Source of the DNA: Humulus lupulus
Taxonomy: Eukaryota > Streptophyta > Magnoliopsida > Rosales > Cannabaceae
Length of the DNA: 64,000 bases
Direction: 5' to 3'
Assembly (NCBI RefSeq): GCF_963169125.1
Contig: NC_084794.1
Span: 109,840,358-109,904,357 of the forward strand
A model generated the notes under the pieces. The model was not told where the DNA came from. It saw only the letters and a list, made by a program, of their open reading frames with translations, and ran no database searches. Each line of letters begins with the position of its first letter. Positions within the stretch are counted from its first letter, which is position 1. Below are positions 25,101-35,322 of this stretch, piece by piece. Both the position numbers and the translations under genes were made by a program.

Positions 25101-25409
25101 ATGGCTGCTACAGAAGCTTTTAAGGAAGCTTTATGGCTCAAAGGTTTGACACATGAGTTTGACTTGAATTCAGAAAAAATTGCTATCTACTGTGATAATC
25201 AGAGTGGATTGCATCTGATAAAAAATCCTATGCTACATGAAACGTCTAAGCACATAGACATCAAATTTCATTTTATCCGAGACATTGTAGCAAAAGGAGA
25301 GATTCAAGCTAAGAAAATCAGTACTAAAGACAACCCAGCTGATATGCTAACTAAAAGTGTTAGCCTACAAAAGTTTAGGCACTGCCTAAACTTACTCAAC
25401 ATTAACTAG
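22114..25409 (+). pseudogene. Tork-like gag end and pol polyprotein
   Basis: Order from the left: nucleocapsid knuckle [14 protein letters not shown] (about 22228-22270, with the usual His replaced by Asp); protease [11 protein letters not shown] (about 22398); GAG-pre-integrase LWHERHGHISERGISKLL (about 22796); integrase core FMSIIDDYSRKVWV and RTDNGLEY (23020-23180); RT with QMDVRTAFFHGQLEEEIFM and catalytic YVDD (about 24450); RNase H with VDSDYAANLD (24970) and EAEYMAATEAFKEALWL (25090). The coding line is broken by stops near 22516, 23240, 23432, 24570 and 25052 and by shifts near 22960, 23960 and 24150, so it is inactive. Confidence 0.85.
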
Positions 25410-25480
25410 TGTTGATGAGCCATTTTGGCTCAGGGTAGTTTAGGTTATAATATTTTTCTTTCAGCTAAAGTGACTAATCT

Positions 25481-25490
25481 AAGGTGGATT
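25481..25490 (+). promoter_or_regulatory. Polypurine tract of the Tork-like element
   Basis: AAGGTGGATT abuts the TG of the 3' LTR. This is the typical Tork/Tnt1-type plus-strand primer. Confidence 0.75.
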
Positions 25491-25903
25491 TGTGGTGTTA
25501 GTTCAGCCACTTTAACTAATATGCTGATGTGGAGTTCAGGTTCTTTTTCTTTCAGTTTTATTGTTATGTTTAGTTAGTTAGTCCTGTTAAGGGAATTAGC
25601 TATAAATACTTGAGAACCTTGTTCTGTTGGGATATTGGTTAAGAGTTAGAAATTGAGTGAGATTGGAGGGTTGTAAAGAGTTCAAGTATATCTGATCTTG
25701 ATCTCTCATTGTGTGAGCTCTCTTTGTAATTTGAAGCAAGGCTTCTTGGTGTAAACTCTTGTACTGATCTCAAGCTTACTGAATAAAGTTCTCAACCATT
25801 TTTTAGGCTATTATACCTCTTGGATGTAGGATTACTTTGTGATTCGAACCAAGTAATTGTTTGTGTTGTTTTGGCTCAAATCTGTTTTATTATTCTCTGT
25901 TTT
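25491..25903 (+). repeat. Tork-like 3' LTR
   Basis: Same length and nearly the same sequence as 21701-22113. The high identity suggests a fairly recent insertion despite the broken ORFs. The true terminus could be a few bases past 25903. Confidence 0.82.
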
Positions 25904-26149
25904 ATGCTAGTTAGAAGAATGGAGAATTAATCAAAAACTACTGGAATGACGAACACCTTTGCCGATACTATCAGTGAAGCTGTTCAGCGGTAACACAAAT
26001 TTTAATGTGAAAATGTATTATTTTCAAATTATCTATGTAACAACCATTGTGCTTATTATGAATGAATGAATCAATTTAATTTCTTAAGTTTCGCTTAATT
26101 CTTTAAATTTCTTTCAACAAGGGACTGGTCACATTAGACCTGTCAACCC

Positions 26150-26645
26150 CATCTAATCATGTTCGATTCTAGTCCTTGAAGGACCTATCGATCCATAAGA
26201 TCAAAACAAGAGAATGGTCCGAGGACCTGTTGCCATTATGGATCATGTTTTATCTTGGTTCTTGAAGAGCCTATCGACCCATACGATCCAAAAGAGAGAT
26301 TGGTCCTAAGACTTTGTTGCCAAATTATTTGATCATGTTCGATCCTGGTTCTTGAGGAATCTATCGACCCACACGATCAATAAGAGAGATTGGTCCTGGG
26401 ACCTTGTAACCAAATTATTTGATTATGTTCAATCCTAGTTCTTGAGGAGCCTATCAACCATTCTATCAACAAAAGAGAGTGGTCTGAGGACCAGTCGCCA
26501 TTATTTACTCATGATTGATTCTGGTTCTCTAGGAACCCATCGCCCATACGATAAAAAAAGAGACTGGTCCGAAGACCAGTCGCTATTGTTGGATCATAAT
26601 CGAATCTTGTCCATGAGGGACCAATCGATAATTTGATCTAAGACT
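26150..26645 (+). repeat. About 90-bp minisatellite in the Tat-A 3' UTR (copy 1)
   Basis: About six units, each with TCGATCCTGGTTCTTGAGG, then CTATCGACCCATACGATC, then GAGAGATTGGTCC. Unit length varies from about 84 to 90 bp. The array recurs at about 27565-28055 in copy 2 and inverted at about 48300-48935 in Tat-B. Tandem arrays in the 3' UTR are a known trait of Tat/Ogre-type elements and a known source of satellites. Confidence 0.85.
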
Positions 26646-27564
26646 CGTTACAGGCTCGATTATCCCATCAAGACCTAATTGGTCCAACTTAGACAAATCT
26701 ATCTACAATCATTATAACGAGCACACGAGAGATTATGTGGATCACGATCGACACTTTATACACAATCTGCATCTGTGTATAGGTGTCATTACTACTGAGT
26801 ATGAAACCATCACCCGACTACCAATGAGGGACAATCATTTGCTGCTTGCATCATTGGGTGAAAGGATAGTACTATGTGTCTAAACGCTCGAAGTAAGGCA
26901 TGGTCAAGTAGCAAGTGACCAAGACTTTTAAACCCATGATCACTTGGGAGGCATATAGAACATACCGATCGGGGTATGCACAAGATATGAGGATGTGACC
27001 CTAAGTACTAAGCAAGCTCAATTTTTTCTAGGACATTTGTTCAACATGTGTTCCGAAAGAGCAAACAAAAAAAGGCATTCGTAGGGAGACTCCTAGGCAT
27101 GTCCCTTATAGGGTGGTTGGCTAGACCATCAACCCTATAGGGTGGTCGACCTGATCATTTTGTTTGTGGTACTTGGTGAAGTATCATACTACTCACATTA
27201 CCATGGTTGTTGGCATGAAAAATGTAAAGGAGTAACGTTACTATGGCACGTGAAATACATGTGTTCAGAGTATATTGATACCTGAACCAATGTGGGTTTT
27301 GAGTTGATATACTACCAATAGCTCAAATGAATGGAGAATTAATCAAAAACTACTGGAATGACGAACACCTTCGCCGGTACTATCAGTGAAGCTGTTCAGC
27401 GGTGACACAAATTTTAATTTGAAAATGTATTATTTTCAAATTATCTATGTAACAACCATTGTGCTTATTATGAATGAATGAATTTAATTTCTTAAGTTTC
27501 TCTTAATTCTTTAAATTTCTTTCAACAAGGGACTGGTCACATTAGACATGTCAACCCCATCGAA

Positions 27565-28055
27565 TCATGTTCGATTCTAGTCCTTGAAGGACCTATCGAC
27601 CATAAGATCAAAATAAGATACTGGTCCGAGGACCTATTGCCATTATGGATAATGTTCGATCTTGGTTCTTGAAGAGCCAATCGACCCATACGATCCAAAA
27701 GAGAGATTGGTCCTAGGACCTTGTTGCCAAATTATTTGATCATGTTCGATCCTGGTTCTTGAGGAATCTATAGACCCACACGATCAACAAGAGAGACCGG
27801 TCCTAGAACCTTGTAGCCAAATTATTTGATCATGTTCGATCCTAGTTCTTGAGGAACCTATCCACCCATACTATCAACAAAAGAGAGTGGTCTGAGGACC
27901 AGTCGCCATTATTTACTCATGATCGATCCTGGTTCTTGAGGAACCTATCACCCATACAATAAAAAAAGCGAGTGGATGGAAGACCAGTCGCTATTGTCGG
28001 ATCATAATCAAATCTGGTCCATGAGGTACCAATCGATAATTTGATCTAAGACTCA
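27565..28055 (+). repeat. About 90-bp minisatellite in the Tat-A 3' UTR (copy 2)
   Basis: Second copy of the array at 26150-26645, with independent point differences between the two. Confidence 0.85.
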
Positions 28056-28893
28056 TTATAAGCTCGGTTAGCCCATCAAGACCCGATTGGTCCAACTAAG
28101 ACAAATCCACACGAGAGGTTATGTGGATCGTGATCGAAACTTTATACACAATCCTGCATCTGTGTATAGGTATCATTACTACTGAGTATGAAACCACCAC
28201 CTGACTACCAATGAGGGACAAGCATTTGTTGCTTGCATCATTGGGTGAAAAGGATAGTAGTATGTGTCTAAACGCTCGAAGTAAGGCATGGTCAAGTAGC
28301 AAGTAACCAAGACTTTTAAACCCATGATCACTTGGGAGGCATATAGTACATACCGATCGAGGTATACACAAGAAATGTGGATGTGACCCTAAGTACTAAG
28401 AAAACTCATTTTTTCTAGGACATTTGTTCAACATGTGTTCCGAAAGCGCAAAAAAAAACAAAAAAACAAAAACGACATTGGTAGGGAGACTCCTAGCCAT
28501 GTCCCTTATAGGGTGGTCGGCCAGGTCATCAACCCTATAGGGTGGTCGGCCTATCACCCAGGGAGTGGTCGATCTAATTGTTTTGTTTGTGGTACTTGGT
28601 GAAGTATCATACTACTCACTTTACCATGGTTGTTAGCATGAAAAACGAAAAGGAGTAATGTTAGTATGGCACTTGAAATACATGTGTTCAGAGTATATTG
28701 ATACCTGAACCAATATGGGTTTTGAGTTGATATACTTAGTAAGCATTGAAAATAATTTTTTTTAATCAATACGGTGAGTACTCATAAAAAAAAAGCATAA
28801 AGGCATAAAACGTCGTATGTAAAAACTGTCAAGTACAAGGTGCCCCACCAATGGCACAAAAGGAAAGAAAAATAAGAAAAGTCCAAAAGAAGA

Positions 28894-31800
28894 CTAACGA
28901 GGGCGAGGAGTATCATCTAAAAGATTGCCCTGAGCCTCGGTAGCCTCATGAGCCAGACACTTCTTAAGCTCCTTCGCTCGCATCTTCTCGGGAAGGAAAT
29001 CCAAGTTCATATTTTTGTTGGACTTCCAGATCAAGTAGAAGCAAGAGAAGGCAGTCTCTGAATACTCCCCTCATGCCTTGTCCTAGGCAGATTTGACCTC
29101 TTTCTCCTTCTCGACAAGAGCACCCTTCTGCAGTTGGTCCATTTCAGCAATCAAGTTCTCTTTCTTAGCTTCAGGCTATTTAAGCTGATCGGTAAGTTTC
29201 CCCTCCGCCTGGGTTACCCTGAGGGTCAACTCGGTCACTTCTTGCTGTTTGAGCTCTACGGTACTGTAGAGAGTGATGTTCTCTTCATGTTTTAAAGCAA
29301 TGTCTACATCCCTAGAGCCAAGAACGCGCCTAAGGTCCACTACCTCCTGGCGGATAGCTTCAAAATTAGAGCGAAGATTGGAAAACGTAGAGGTATACTC
29401 CATAGAACTATCACAGACATGGGAGACCAACATCAACGTCTCCAAAAAACATACAAGTGTTAGATAACATCAACACACAAGCTAACCAGACAAAAATAAT
29501 ACTTTAAAAGACTTACACTCTGTCAAGGAGTGACTTCGTGAGGATGGTGCTCAAGTCCTCATTCTTAATCCCATTAATAGTCGTTGTCGTCTACTCCAGA
29601 TGGGACGCTTGGTCCATAATGGCACCTAAATTCTGTATGGAAGACTGGTGTGACTTAGATAAGGGAGCAGGCTCAGAGAAGGAGGCACCCGCATCAGTGA
29701 TACTGGGAGGAACCAACATGGGCAAGGATGGATCTACCTCTATGACAGGACTAGACGCCAGTAACGCTGAAGGAGGCGCTTCAGGAGGGACCTCGACTAT
29801 TGGCTCAGGCTCAACCCTGGCCCTCTTGGCCGCTCGGATGGAAGGGCTAGTCTCGGTTGGAGTCGACCTTTGTTGGGTGTGAACAAAGTCGAACATATCT
29901 GAACCTGCAAAAGAATATCAAATATTAGCAGGATATCAAACACAGGAAAAACATAAAGTAAAAATGATAAGATTGTCAAACCTTCTGAATGAGATTCGAG
30001 TTCGAACATGGCTTCATCAAAGTCATCTAAAGCAAGCAGTGAGTGCACGGATGCACTCATCTCATCACCATCCTATCCAGCTAACGTGGGCGAAGTGAGT
30101 ACCTCCCTGATATGAATAGGCCCCGGGGAGTCTATGGCGTTCACAGGCTCAGGACCATCTTCATCCGAAACATTGACGACAGTAGAAGGAAACAACCCGA
30201 CCTTCCTAACGTTCTCTGAAGTAACGAGAACCCTGACATTCTTCTTCGAAGAGGTCATGGAAATCAATTCGTTGACCTTAACAGTCATGGCATGGGTCGG
30301 GAGTGGTCTATAAAAAGGGCTGACGTGCTTGAACTTGGAGTAGTTGGCCTCTACATATTTAGTGAAGAAACAATTGTCGGCATATCTAAACGCCTTGCTG
30401 TTTCTAGAAATCTCTTCCAAGAAGCTATCGGTACCCTTGCTCATATAATGGTGAAAGTGGAAGTACCCCGAGCTATGCTGAGAAGGGTTTGTATTCAGAT
30501 CAAACAAGTAGTGGATTTCATGATGTACTAGAGCAGCCCATCTTCTATGATGATAGTTAATGTACAATGTAGATAACACCAATATAACGTTGGGAGCCAA
30601 CTGAGAGGGATTGATACCGATATAATCTGCCACGCTCTAGAAATATGGATGAAGAGGAAGTAGGGCACTAGACTTAATGGTAGAGCGTGTCCATGCGCAC
30701 ATACCCAAACGGGGGTCCTTAGCTCTATCGTCCGAACTAGGTATAGTGATGGAAATGCCAGAAAGGTCAAAGGCCTTCCTTAAGTTCTTTACCTTCTCTT
30801 CAGTCATGTTAGAGGCAGCCCCTTTGAACCAAACCACCTCGTGATCAGTAGTGTGAGGCTTCTCAACTAGTTTCCATATGATTTCTCTAGCAAGGGTGGC
30901 CCCAGAATCTGATGGATGGAACTCTTTTTGTCGTCTCTTCTTCTGTTGTGTAGCTGGTGAGACTATCTTGCTCTTTGGAGAAGTACTAGCTACCTTAGGC
31001 CGGAACTTGTGAAAGAACACTTCTGAGGGTGAGTATCCTGGCGAGGAGAGCCCTCGATTTACTCTCGCTACGAAGAAGAATGATGGGGAGCCCAATTGGT
31101 ATCCCAATGAGAAGGGTGTTGCGAGGAGTATCGCTGACCAGACAAACACCGTTGAGAAGAATGACCTCGATGTGCAGAAGTACCACTAGACAAAGTGGTA
31201 CCATGTCGGAGATCCTGAGATGCACCTCAATGAGATGTGCCCTAAGAGCCACCAGGATTGCTATGTTGAGAAGAGATCTGAGAGGAGCCAGGAAAAGTGC
31301 CCTGAGTGATATGCTTGGAAATGTAAGGGTCATCTTTGGAAGGTTGCCGAGTTGTCTGTTTTACTCTCGCCATTGGGCTATACCTTCTCAAGAAATCTTC
31401 TTCACTAAATAAATATAGAGCGGAATGGGGAAGAGTCATTTTCACCCTTTCCAACAGCTCTTGGAGAGTATGCTCGTTCAAAGACTTGTCAGATGAAGAG
31501 GAGCTGGACATCTGCTACAAAGAAATGATAAAAAGTAAAGTTAGTATATCAACGTAATGAATCTCCCAGCCACGAACCATATAGGCCAGTAGCTAGGGGT
31601 ATATCCATTATTAAGGAGCAAAAGTGAAGAAATCAAAGGAAAATTGATTGAAGTCACAAAGGAGGGTCGACCTAGGCCCTAAGCTTACAAAACAGGAAGG
31701 AAATGTCATAGGTGGTCAACCTACCACCTTAGGCCGACCACCCTAGGATGCAAACTTTAGAAAAATGCCAGAGGGCTAATGTTCAAGTCTCCAATAAATC

Positions 31801-32617
31801 ATACAGAACAAGGAAGACCCTAAGGAGATCAATAAAAAGAAATTATTTTAAGGGTCTCGGGTGGTCGACCTATGATTGGGTTAACCACCCTAGAGTTTGG
31901 TCCCTGGAAATTGCCCAGGGAGTATGGTGGTTGGCCTATGCTAAGGTTTGGGCTGACCACCCAGGTTTGGGAACCCTGGAAATCGCCCATGGCATAGGAA
32001 ATGCTGCCTAGGCTTGGATTTGTAACCTTGAAAATTGCCTATGCCTGGATCTGAAACCCTTGAAATTGCCCAATCATATGGTTTATAAGCTTGAAAATCG
32101 CCCAGCCTAGGAAAACCCTAGGGGTAGTCAACTTGTCCCCTAATCCCTTTACCCTGGAAATTTCCTAGCTTGGGAAACTCTAGGGTGGTCAGCCTATGAG
32201 GAGATTTATAGGCCTAGAAATCGCCCAAGCTAGGGAAACCCTAGGGGTGGTCGGCCTATGATGGGATTTGTAGGTTTGGAAATCTCCCAGGCTAGGGAAA
32301 ACCTAGGGGTGGTCGGCCTATGGTGAGATTTGGAGGCCTGGAAATCACCAAGGCTATGCAAACCCTAGGGTGGTTCACCTATGATGGGATTTGTAGGCCT
32401 GGAAATCGCCTAGGCTAAGGAAAATCTAAGGGTGGTTGGCCTACACGCCTCTAAACCCTAAAGCATAACGTAAAAAGAAACAAGGATCAAGCCAATCTTT
32501 TATTGAAAACAATTTTTTTTTATTCAAACAAGTCAGTTGTTCTAAATCAAGATAGAGCAAAACAAGAAAATTCAGACAGATTCATCAAAGACATAAAAAT
32601 TGGGAGAGAATACTTAC
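28894..32617 (-). pseudogene. Tat-A antisense gene (aORF), spliced, 'putative gypsy-type' domain
   Basis: Lies antisense to pol. Leader intron about 32617 down to near 31512 (donor GTAAGTATTC; acceptor TTTGTAG beside the ATG at 31511). Exon 2 (31511-29982) encodes MSSSSSSDKSLNEHTLQELL, then MARVKQTTRQ, then the core EVVWFKGAASNMTEEKVKNL...GINPSQLAPNVILVLSTLY...FHFHHYMSKGTDSFL, resembling the plant 'transposase (putative) gypsy type' family. Introns 29905-29981 and 29440-29516 are 77 nt each with GT/AG ends. The last exons encode HTQQRSTPTETSPS, a hydrophilic linker and a heptad-rich coiled coil, ending DDTPRPR at 28894. Function is unknown. Stops and shifts (near 31239, 30635 and 30070) mark it as broken, though the stop near 30070 is shared with Tat-B. 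Confidence 0.7.
31850..32460 (+). repeat. About 62-bp tandem array in the leader intron of the Tat-A antisense gene
   Basis: About six units such as GGAAATCGCCCAGGCTAGGG, then AAACCCTAGGGGTGGTCGGCC, then TATGATGGGATTTGTAGGCCTG, decaying at the left side. It lies within the leader intron of the antisense gene. The inverted counterpart is at about 42010-42490 in Tat-B. Confidence 0.75.
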
Positions 32618-32718
32618 CCAAGAGAAGATATGCAGAGTAGATGAAGAGTTGGAGAATTTCACAGCTCATAATTTCGCTGAAGTATGCGAATAGGTCAAGG
32701 ATATGATGAGTGAGTCCC

Positions 32719-32727
32719 TACTTATAG
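32719..32727 (-). promoter_or_regulatory. TATA box of the Tat-A antisense gene
   Basis: The minus strand reads GAGGCTATAAGTAGGGACTC, a good plant core promoter, about 100 bases upstream of the leader intron donor. The block from TATA to donor is conserved in Tat-B (41744-41853), while the sequence upstream of it is an A+T-rich repeat. Confidence 0.6.
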
Positions 32728-32744
32728 CCTCTTAGGCTAACCAT

Positions 32745-33040
32745 ATTTTTATGAATTAATATTCCTTGATAAATATTTTGTATTTTTAGGAATTCAAATT
32801 CCTTGAAAAATATTTTGTATTTTTAGGGATTAATATCCTTGAAAAATATATTATATTTTTAGGAATTCAAAATTTCTTGAAAAATATATTAGATTTTTTT
32901 TCAAATTAATTTTCCTTGAAAAATATTATCGTTTTTAAGAATTAAAAAAATTCCTTGAAAAACAAATTATGGTTTTAGGAGTCAAATTCTTTGAAAAAAG
33001 TAGCTATTTTTAGGATAAGAATCCTTGAAAAATACGAGCT
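32745..33040 (+). repeat. A+T-rich tandem array upstream of the antisense promoter
   Basis: About seven copies of a roughly 38-46 bp unit (CCTTGAAAAATATTTTG...TTTTTAGGAATTCAAATT). Directly upstream of the antisense-gene TATA box. Mirrored at about 41460-41730. Confidence 0.75.
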
Positions 33041-33166
33041 GAGAAAATTATCAATAGTCGATAAAGTACTACATAATGTCCCGAAGGACTTTGCTGTTAG
33101 AGTACTGCTATGATTTGTTTCTCGGGCCAGATCAAATTTACTGTAATGTTGGAAACAGTACGATAA

Positions 33167-33179
33167 ACTTGGGGGAAAA
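33167..33179 (+). promoter_or_regulatory. Polypurine tract of Tat-A
   Basis: AACTTGGGGGAAAA immediately before the LTR start TGTTATCCC. The Tat-B counterpart is AAACTTGGGGGGCAAA on the minus strand at 41327-41341. Confidence 0.8.
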
Positions 33180-34136
33180 TGTTATCCCTCAAAATTCAAG
33201 AGATGACATGGCGAATGAGAAAGCGGCATGTGGCATCACAAGTCATGGAAAAAATGACAAAGTATTGAAAAAGAATGATGAACAAAGATGGATAGGTACA
33301 AGACCTAAAAAAGTATTGAAAAAGACCAATGAACAAAGATGGATAGGTCTAGGACCTATAGGGAAGTCGACCAGACCTAAACCTTCTAGGGGTGGTCGGC
33401 CTAGCATGACCTAAGAACCACATGGGGGGGTTGGCCCACCCTATTCTTCATAGGGTGTTTAGCCTAAACTCCCACATACATTCACTGGATAAAGTTCATG
33501 CTCATTCAAGCTAAAATCAACAGACCTAGCCCCCAAAAGATCAACAGGCCTAGCATCCAGAAGATCAACAAGCCTAGCACCCAAAAGAGCAATAGGCCTA
33601 GCACCCAAGCTCTAAAGGGTCATCTGGCCTAGCACCTAAGTCTCATAAACAAACCAAGACTTAGCATTTTCTCGAAGGTTTCAATCGTGCATCATCAACC
33701 ACGATCCAGAGAAACGATGAGAAGACCCATGATCTCATAATCATGGGAAGGTGGACACGTATCTCCACTCCCAATGATCGTGTACCAAACCACAATCCCC
33801 AGTCTTGCTGATCATGTAACAGCCCCTGGGTACTATAAATAAAGGACCCAGGCCTTCATTTGAAGGGGGATGATTTGAGGGAAACTTTTGGATCGATAAT
33901 TTGAATTAACTTTTGGGCAAATCTGTGACGAGTGAACTCTTTAGTTCATCTTTGTAATTGTCAATTGAGTGATTCAATACTAAATACTAACTGGATTAGG
34001 TTATTACTATTCACCAGAATAGGGTTGAACCACTATAAATTTTGTGTGTGTTTTGTTTAGATATTTGTACTCTGTCGTATAGTTACATTTATATTGTTCA
34101 AAAGGTATCATATATCATACATACGACTGTTGGCCA
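33180..34136 (+). repeat. Tat-A 3' LTR (957 bp)
   Basis: Starts TGTTATCCCTC and ends GTTGGCCA; homologous to 40487-41326 inverted. A TATA box, GTACTATAAATAAAGGAC, lies at about 33830-33848. The LTR is longer than that of Tat-B because of a 48-bp duplication at about 33258-33355 (two copies of GATGAACAAAGATGGATAGG-type sequence) and extra copies of a 24-bp repeat at 33527-33606 (TAGCACCCAAAAGATCAACA-like). Confidence 0.8.
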
Positions 34137-34171
34137 ATTTCATAGGTCGAAAAAGCACAAACAGGATTTCA

Positions 34172-34624
34172 TGACTACTGAAGATTTAGATTGATCTACA
34201 AATGATCATCTATTATAATAAGAATTAAATCTTTATGGAAAACAGTAAGTTTAAAAAGATAGTTAATTCATATCAGTCCTGTCTTATATAATCTTTATTA
34301 TATACAATACCTTTACAAAGATTTCTATCCACATCAATAATCTGAATCTAGACTACTTGCATCCCGTATGCTTAGCAAATCGTACTAGTAACCATTCATT
34401 AAAGATTCCTTACTTTATTATGTTATTGACTATTTTATTCATTGCATATTTCTTAATTCTCTCGTACTAATACAAGATCATATCCTCATAGATGAATATG
34501 GAATTTTCTTGATATTCATATAAATTATTCAAACAATAATTATAACATTCAAATATAATAAAATTATAATTTTATTTAAATCAATAAAATGTCTTTACAT
34601 GCTTTTAGGGAATAAATCCTAACA
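34172..34624 (-). repeat. Copia 3' LTR
   Basis: The minus strand begins TGTTAGGATTTATTCCCTAA directly after the purine tract GAGGGCAAGTGGGAAAT (34625-34641). The distal end is not certain: TGACTACTG at 34172 is the best candidate before the Tat-A LTR edge. No second copy exists in the window to confirm the end. Confidence 0.55.
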
Positions 34625-34689
34625 ATTTCCCACTTGCCCTCAAAGCAAGTAAGGCATCTCCCTTAATCCCATGTTGCGCACATGACCCA

Positions 34690-35322
34690 TAAACTACTTT
34701 ACAAAGAGTGTTTTGGTAAACGAGTATGCCAGGTTCTGTTCCGACCCTATCTTCATAGCAGTCACATTACCTCGGTGCATAATCTTTGTAACCAGATGGT
34801 ATTTCCTTTCTATGTGCTTTCCTCTCTTGTAGCTTTTGGGTTCCTTTGAGTTAGCTACTGCTCCATTGTTGTCATAGTACAAGAATATTGGCTTCTGCAT
34901 ATCTGGAATCACTTCCAAATCAGTGTAGAAATTTCTAAGCCAAATCACTTCCTTAGCTGCTTCACAAGCCGCTATATACTCGGCTTCCATGGTTGAATCT
35001 ATAATACTGGATTGTTTAATACTTCTCCATACTATGCTTCTCCACCAAGAGTGCATACTGACGAAGACGCTGACTTACAATTGTCTCTGTTTGATTGGAA
35101 ACCAGAATCAATTTATCCAATAGGGTTTAGCTCACCCCTAAATATACAAGCATATAATCTCTCGTTCTCCTAAGATACTTGAGAATGTGCTTTACTACAA
35201 TACAATATTCCAAACCAGGATTTGATTGATAATGACTTACAATCCCTACTGCATAGCATATGTCGGGCATAGTACATAAGATATCATACATTAGATTCCC
35301 ACCTATTGAAGCATACAGATAT
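34690..35322 (-). pseudogene. Copia RNase H (end of pol)
   Basis: The minus strand encodes LYASIGGNLMYDILCTMPDI and CYAVGIVSHYQSNPGLEYC, then WRSIKQSSIIDSTMEAEYIA, ACEAAKEVIWLRN, and GKHIERKYHLVTKIM to the end of pol. The catalytic Asp and Glu blocks are partly kept (TMEAEY). The segment between them holds a stop and shift near 35090-35130. It resumes the frame interrupted by the solo LTR at 35323. Confidence 0.75.

Larger units (their letters stand above)
21701..25903 (+). mobile_element. Ty1/copia retrotransposon, Tork-like, gag mostly deleted
   Basis: Two 413-bp LTRs (21701-22113 and 25491-25903) enclose a protease-integrase-RT-RNase H coding region, the copia order. The protease block [13 protein letters not shown] and the polypurine tract AAGGTGGATT are Tork-like. 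The primer site and most of gag are missing: the 5' LTR runs straight into the gag zinc knuckle. No TSD could be matched: TTGAC precedes the element but is not repeated after it. Confidence 0.82.
25917..28740 (+). repeat. Tandem duplication of the Tat-A pol tail and 3' UTR (2 x about 1.4 kb)
   Basis: Copy 1 is 25917-27313 and copy 2 is 27329 to about 28735; both start at the same base (GAATGGAGAATTAATC) with an offset of 1412 bp. Between them lie 15 bases (ACCAATAGCTCAAAT) absent from either copy, like filler DNA at an end-joining site. Each copy holds the pol tail, a 90-bp minisatellite and the same downstream sequence. Tat-B has one copy. Confidence 0.85.
25917..34136 (+). mobile_element. 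Tat-lineage Ty3/gypsy retrotransposon (copy A), 3' part only
   Basis: Reads, left to right: the last codons of pol (NGELIKNYW, 25917), a 3' untranslated minisatellite region present twice in tandem, an antisense gene (28894-32727), A+T-rich repeats, a polypurine tract (33167-33179) and an LTR (33180-34136). The same order, inverted, is found in Tat-B where pol is preserved, which is how the lineage is assigned. Gag, protease and nearly all of pol are absent, and no 5' LTR is seen. Confidence 0.8.

Noticed and set aside
25904..25908. Search for a TSD of the Tork-like element (TTGAC on the left)
   Set aside because: The bases after the 3' LTR (ATGCT) do not match; either the LTR end is a few bases further or one flank was lost, so no TSD is claimed.
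26150..28055. Regularly spaced repeats that could suggest a CRISPR array
   Set aside because: Units are tandem and continuous at about 90 bp without unique spacers, lie in a plant retrotransposon 3' UTR, and no cas-like gene is present.
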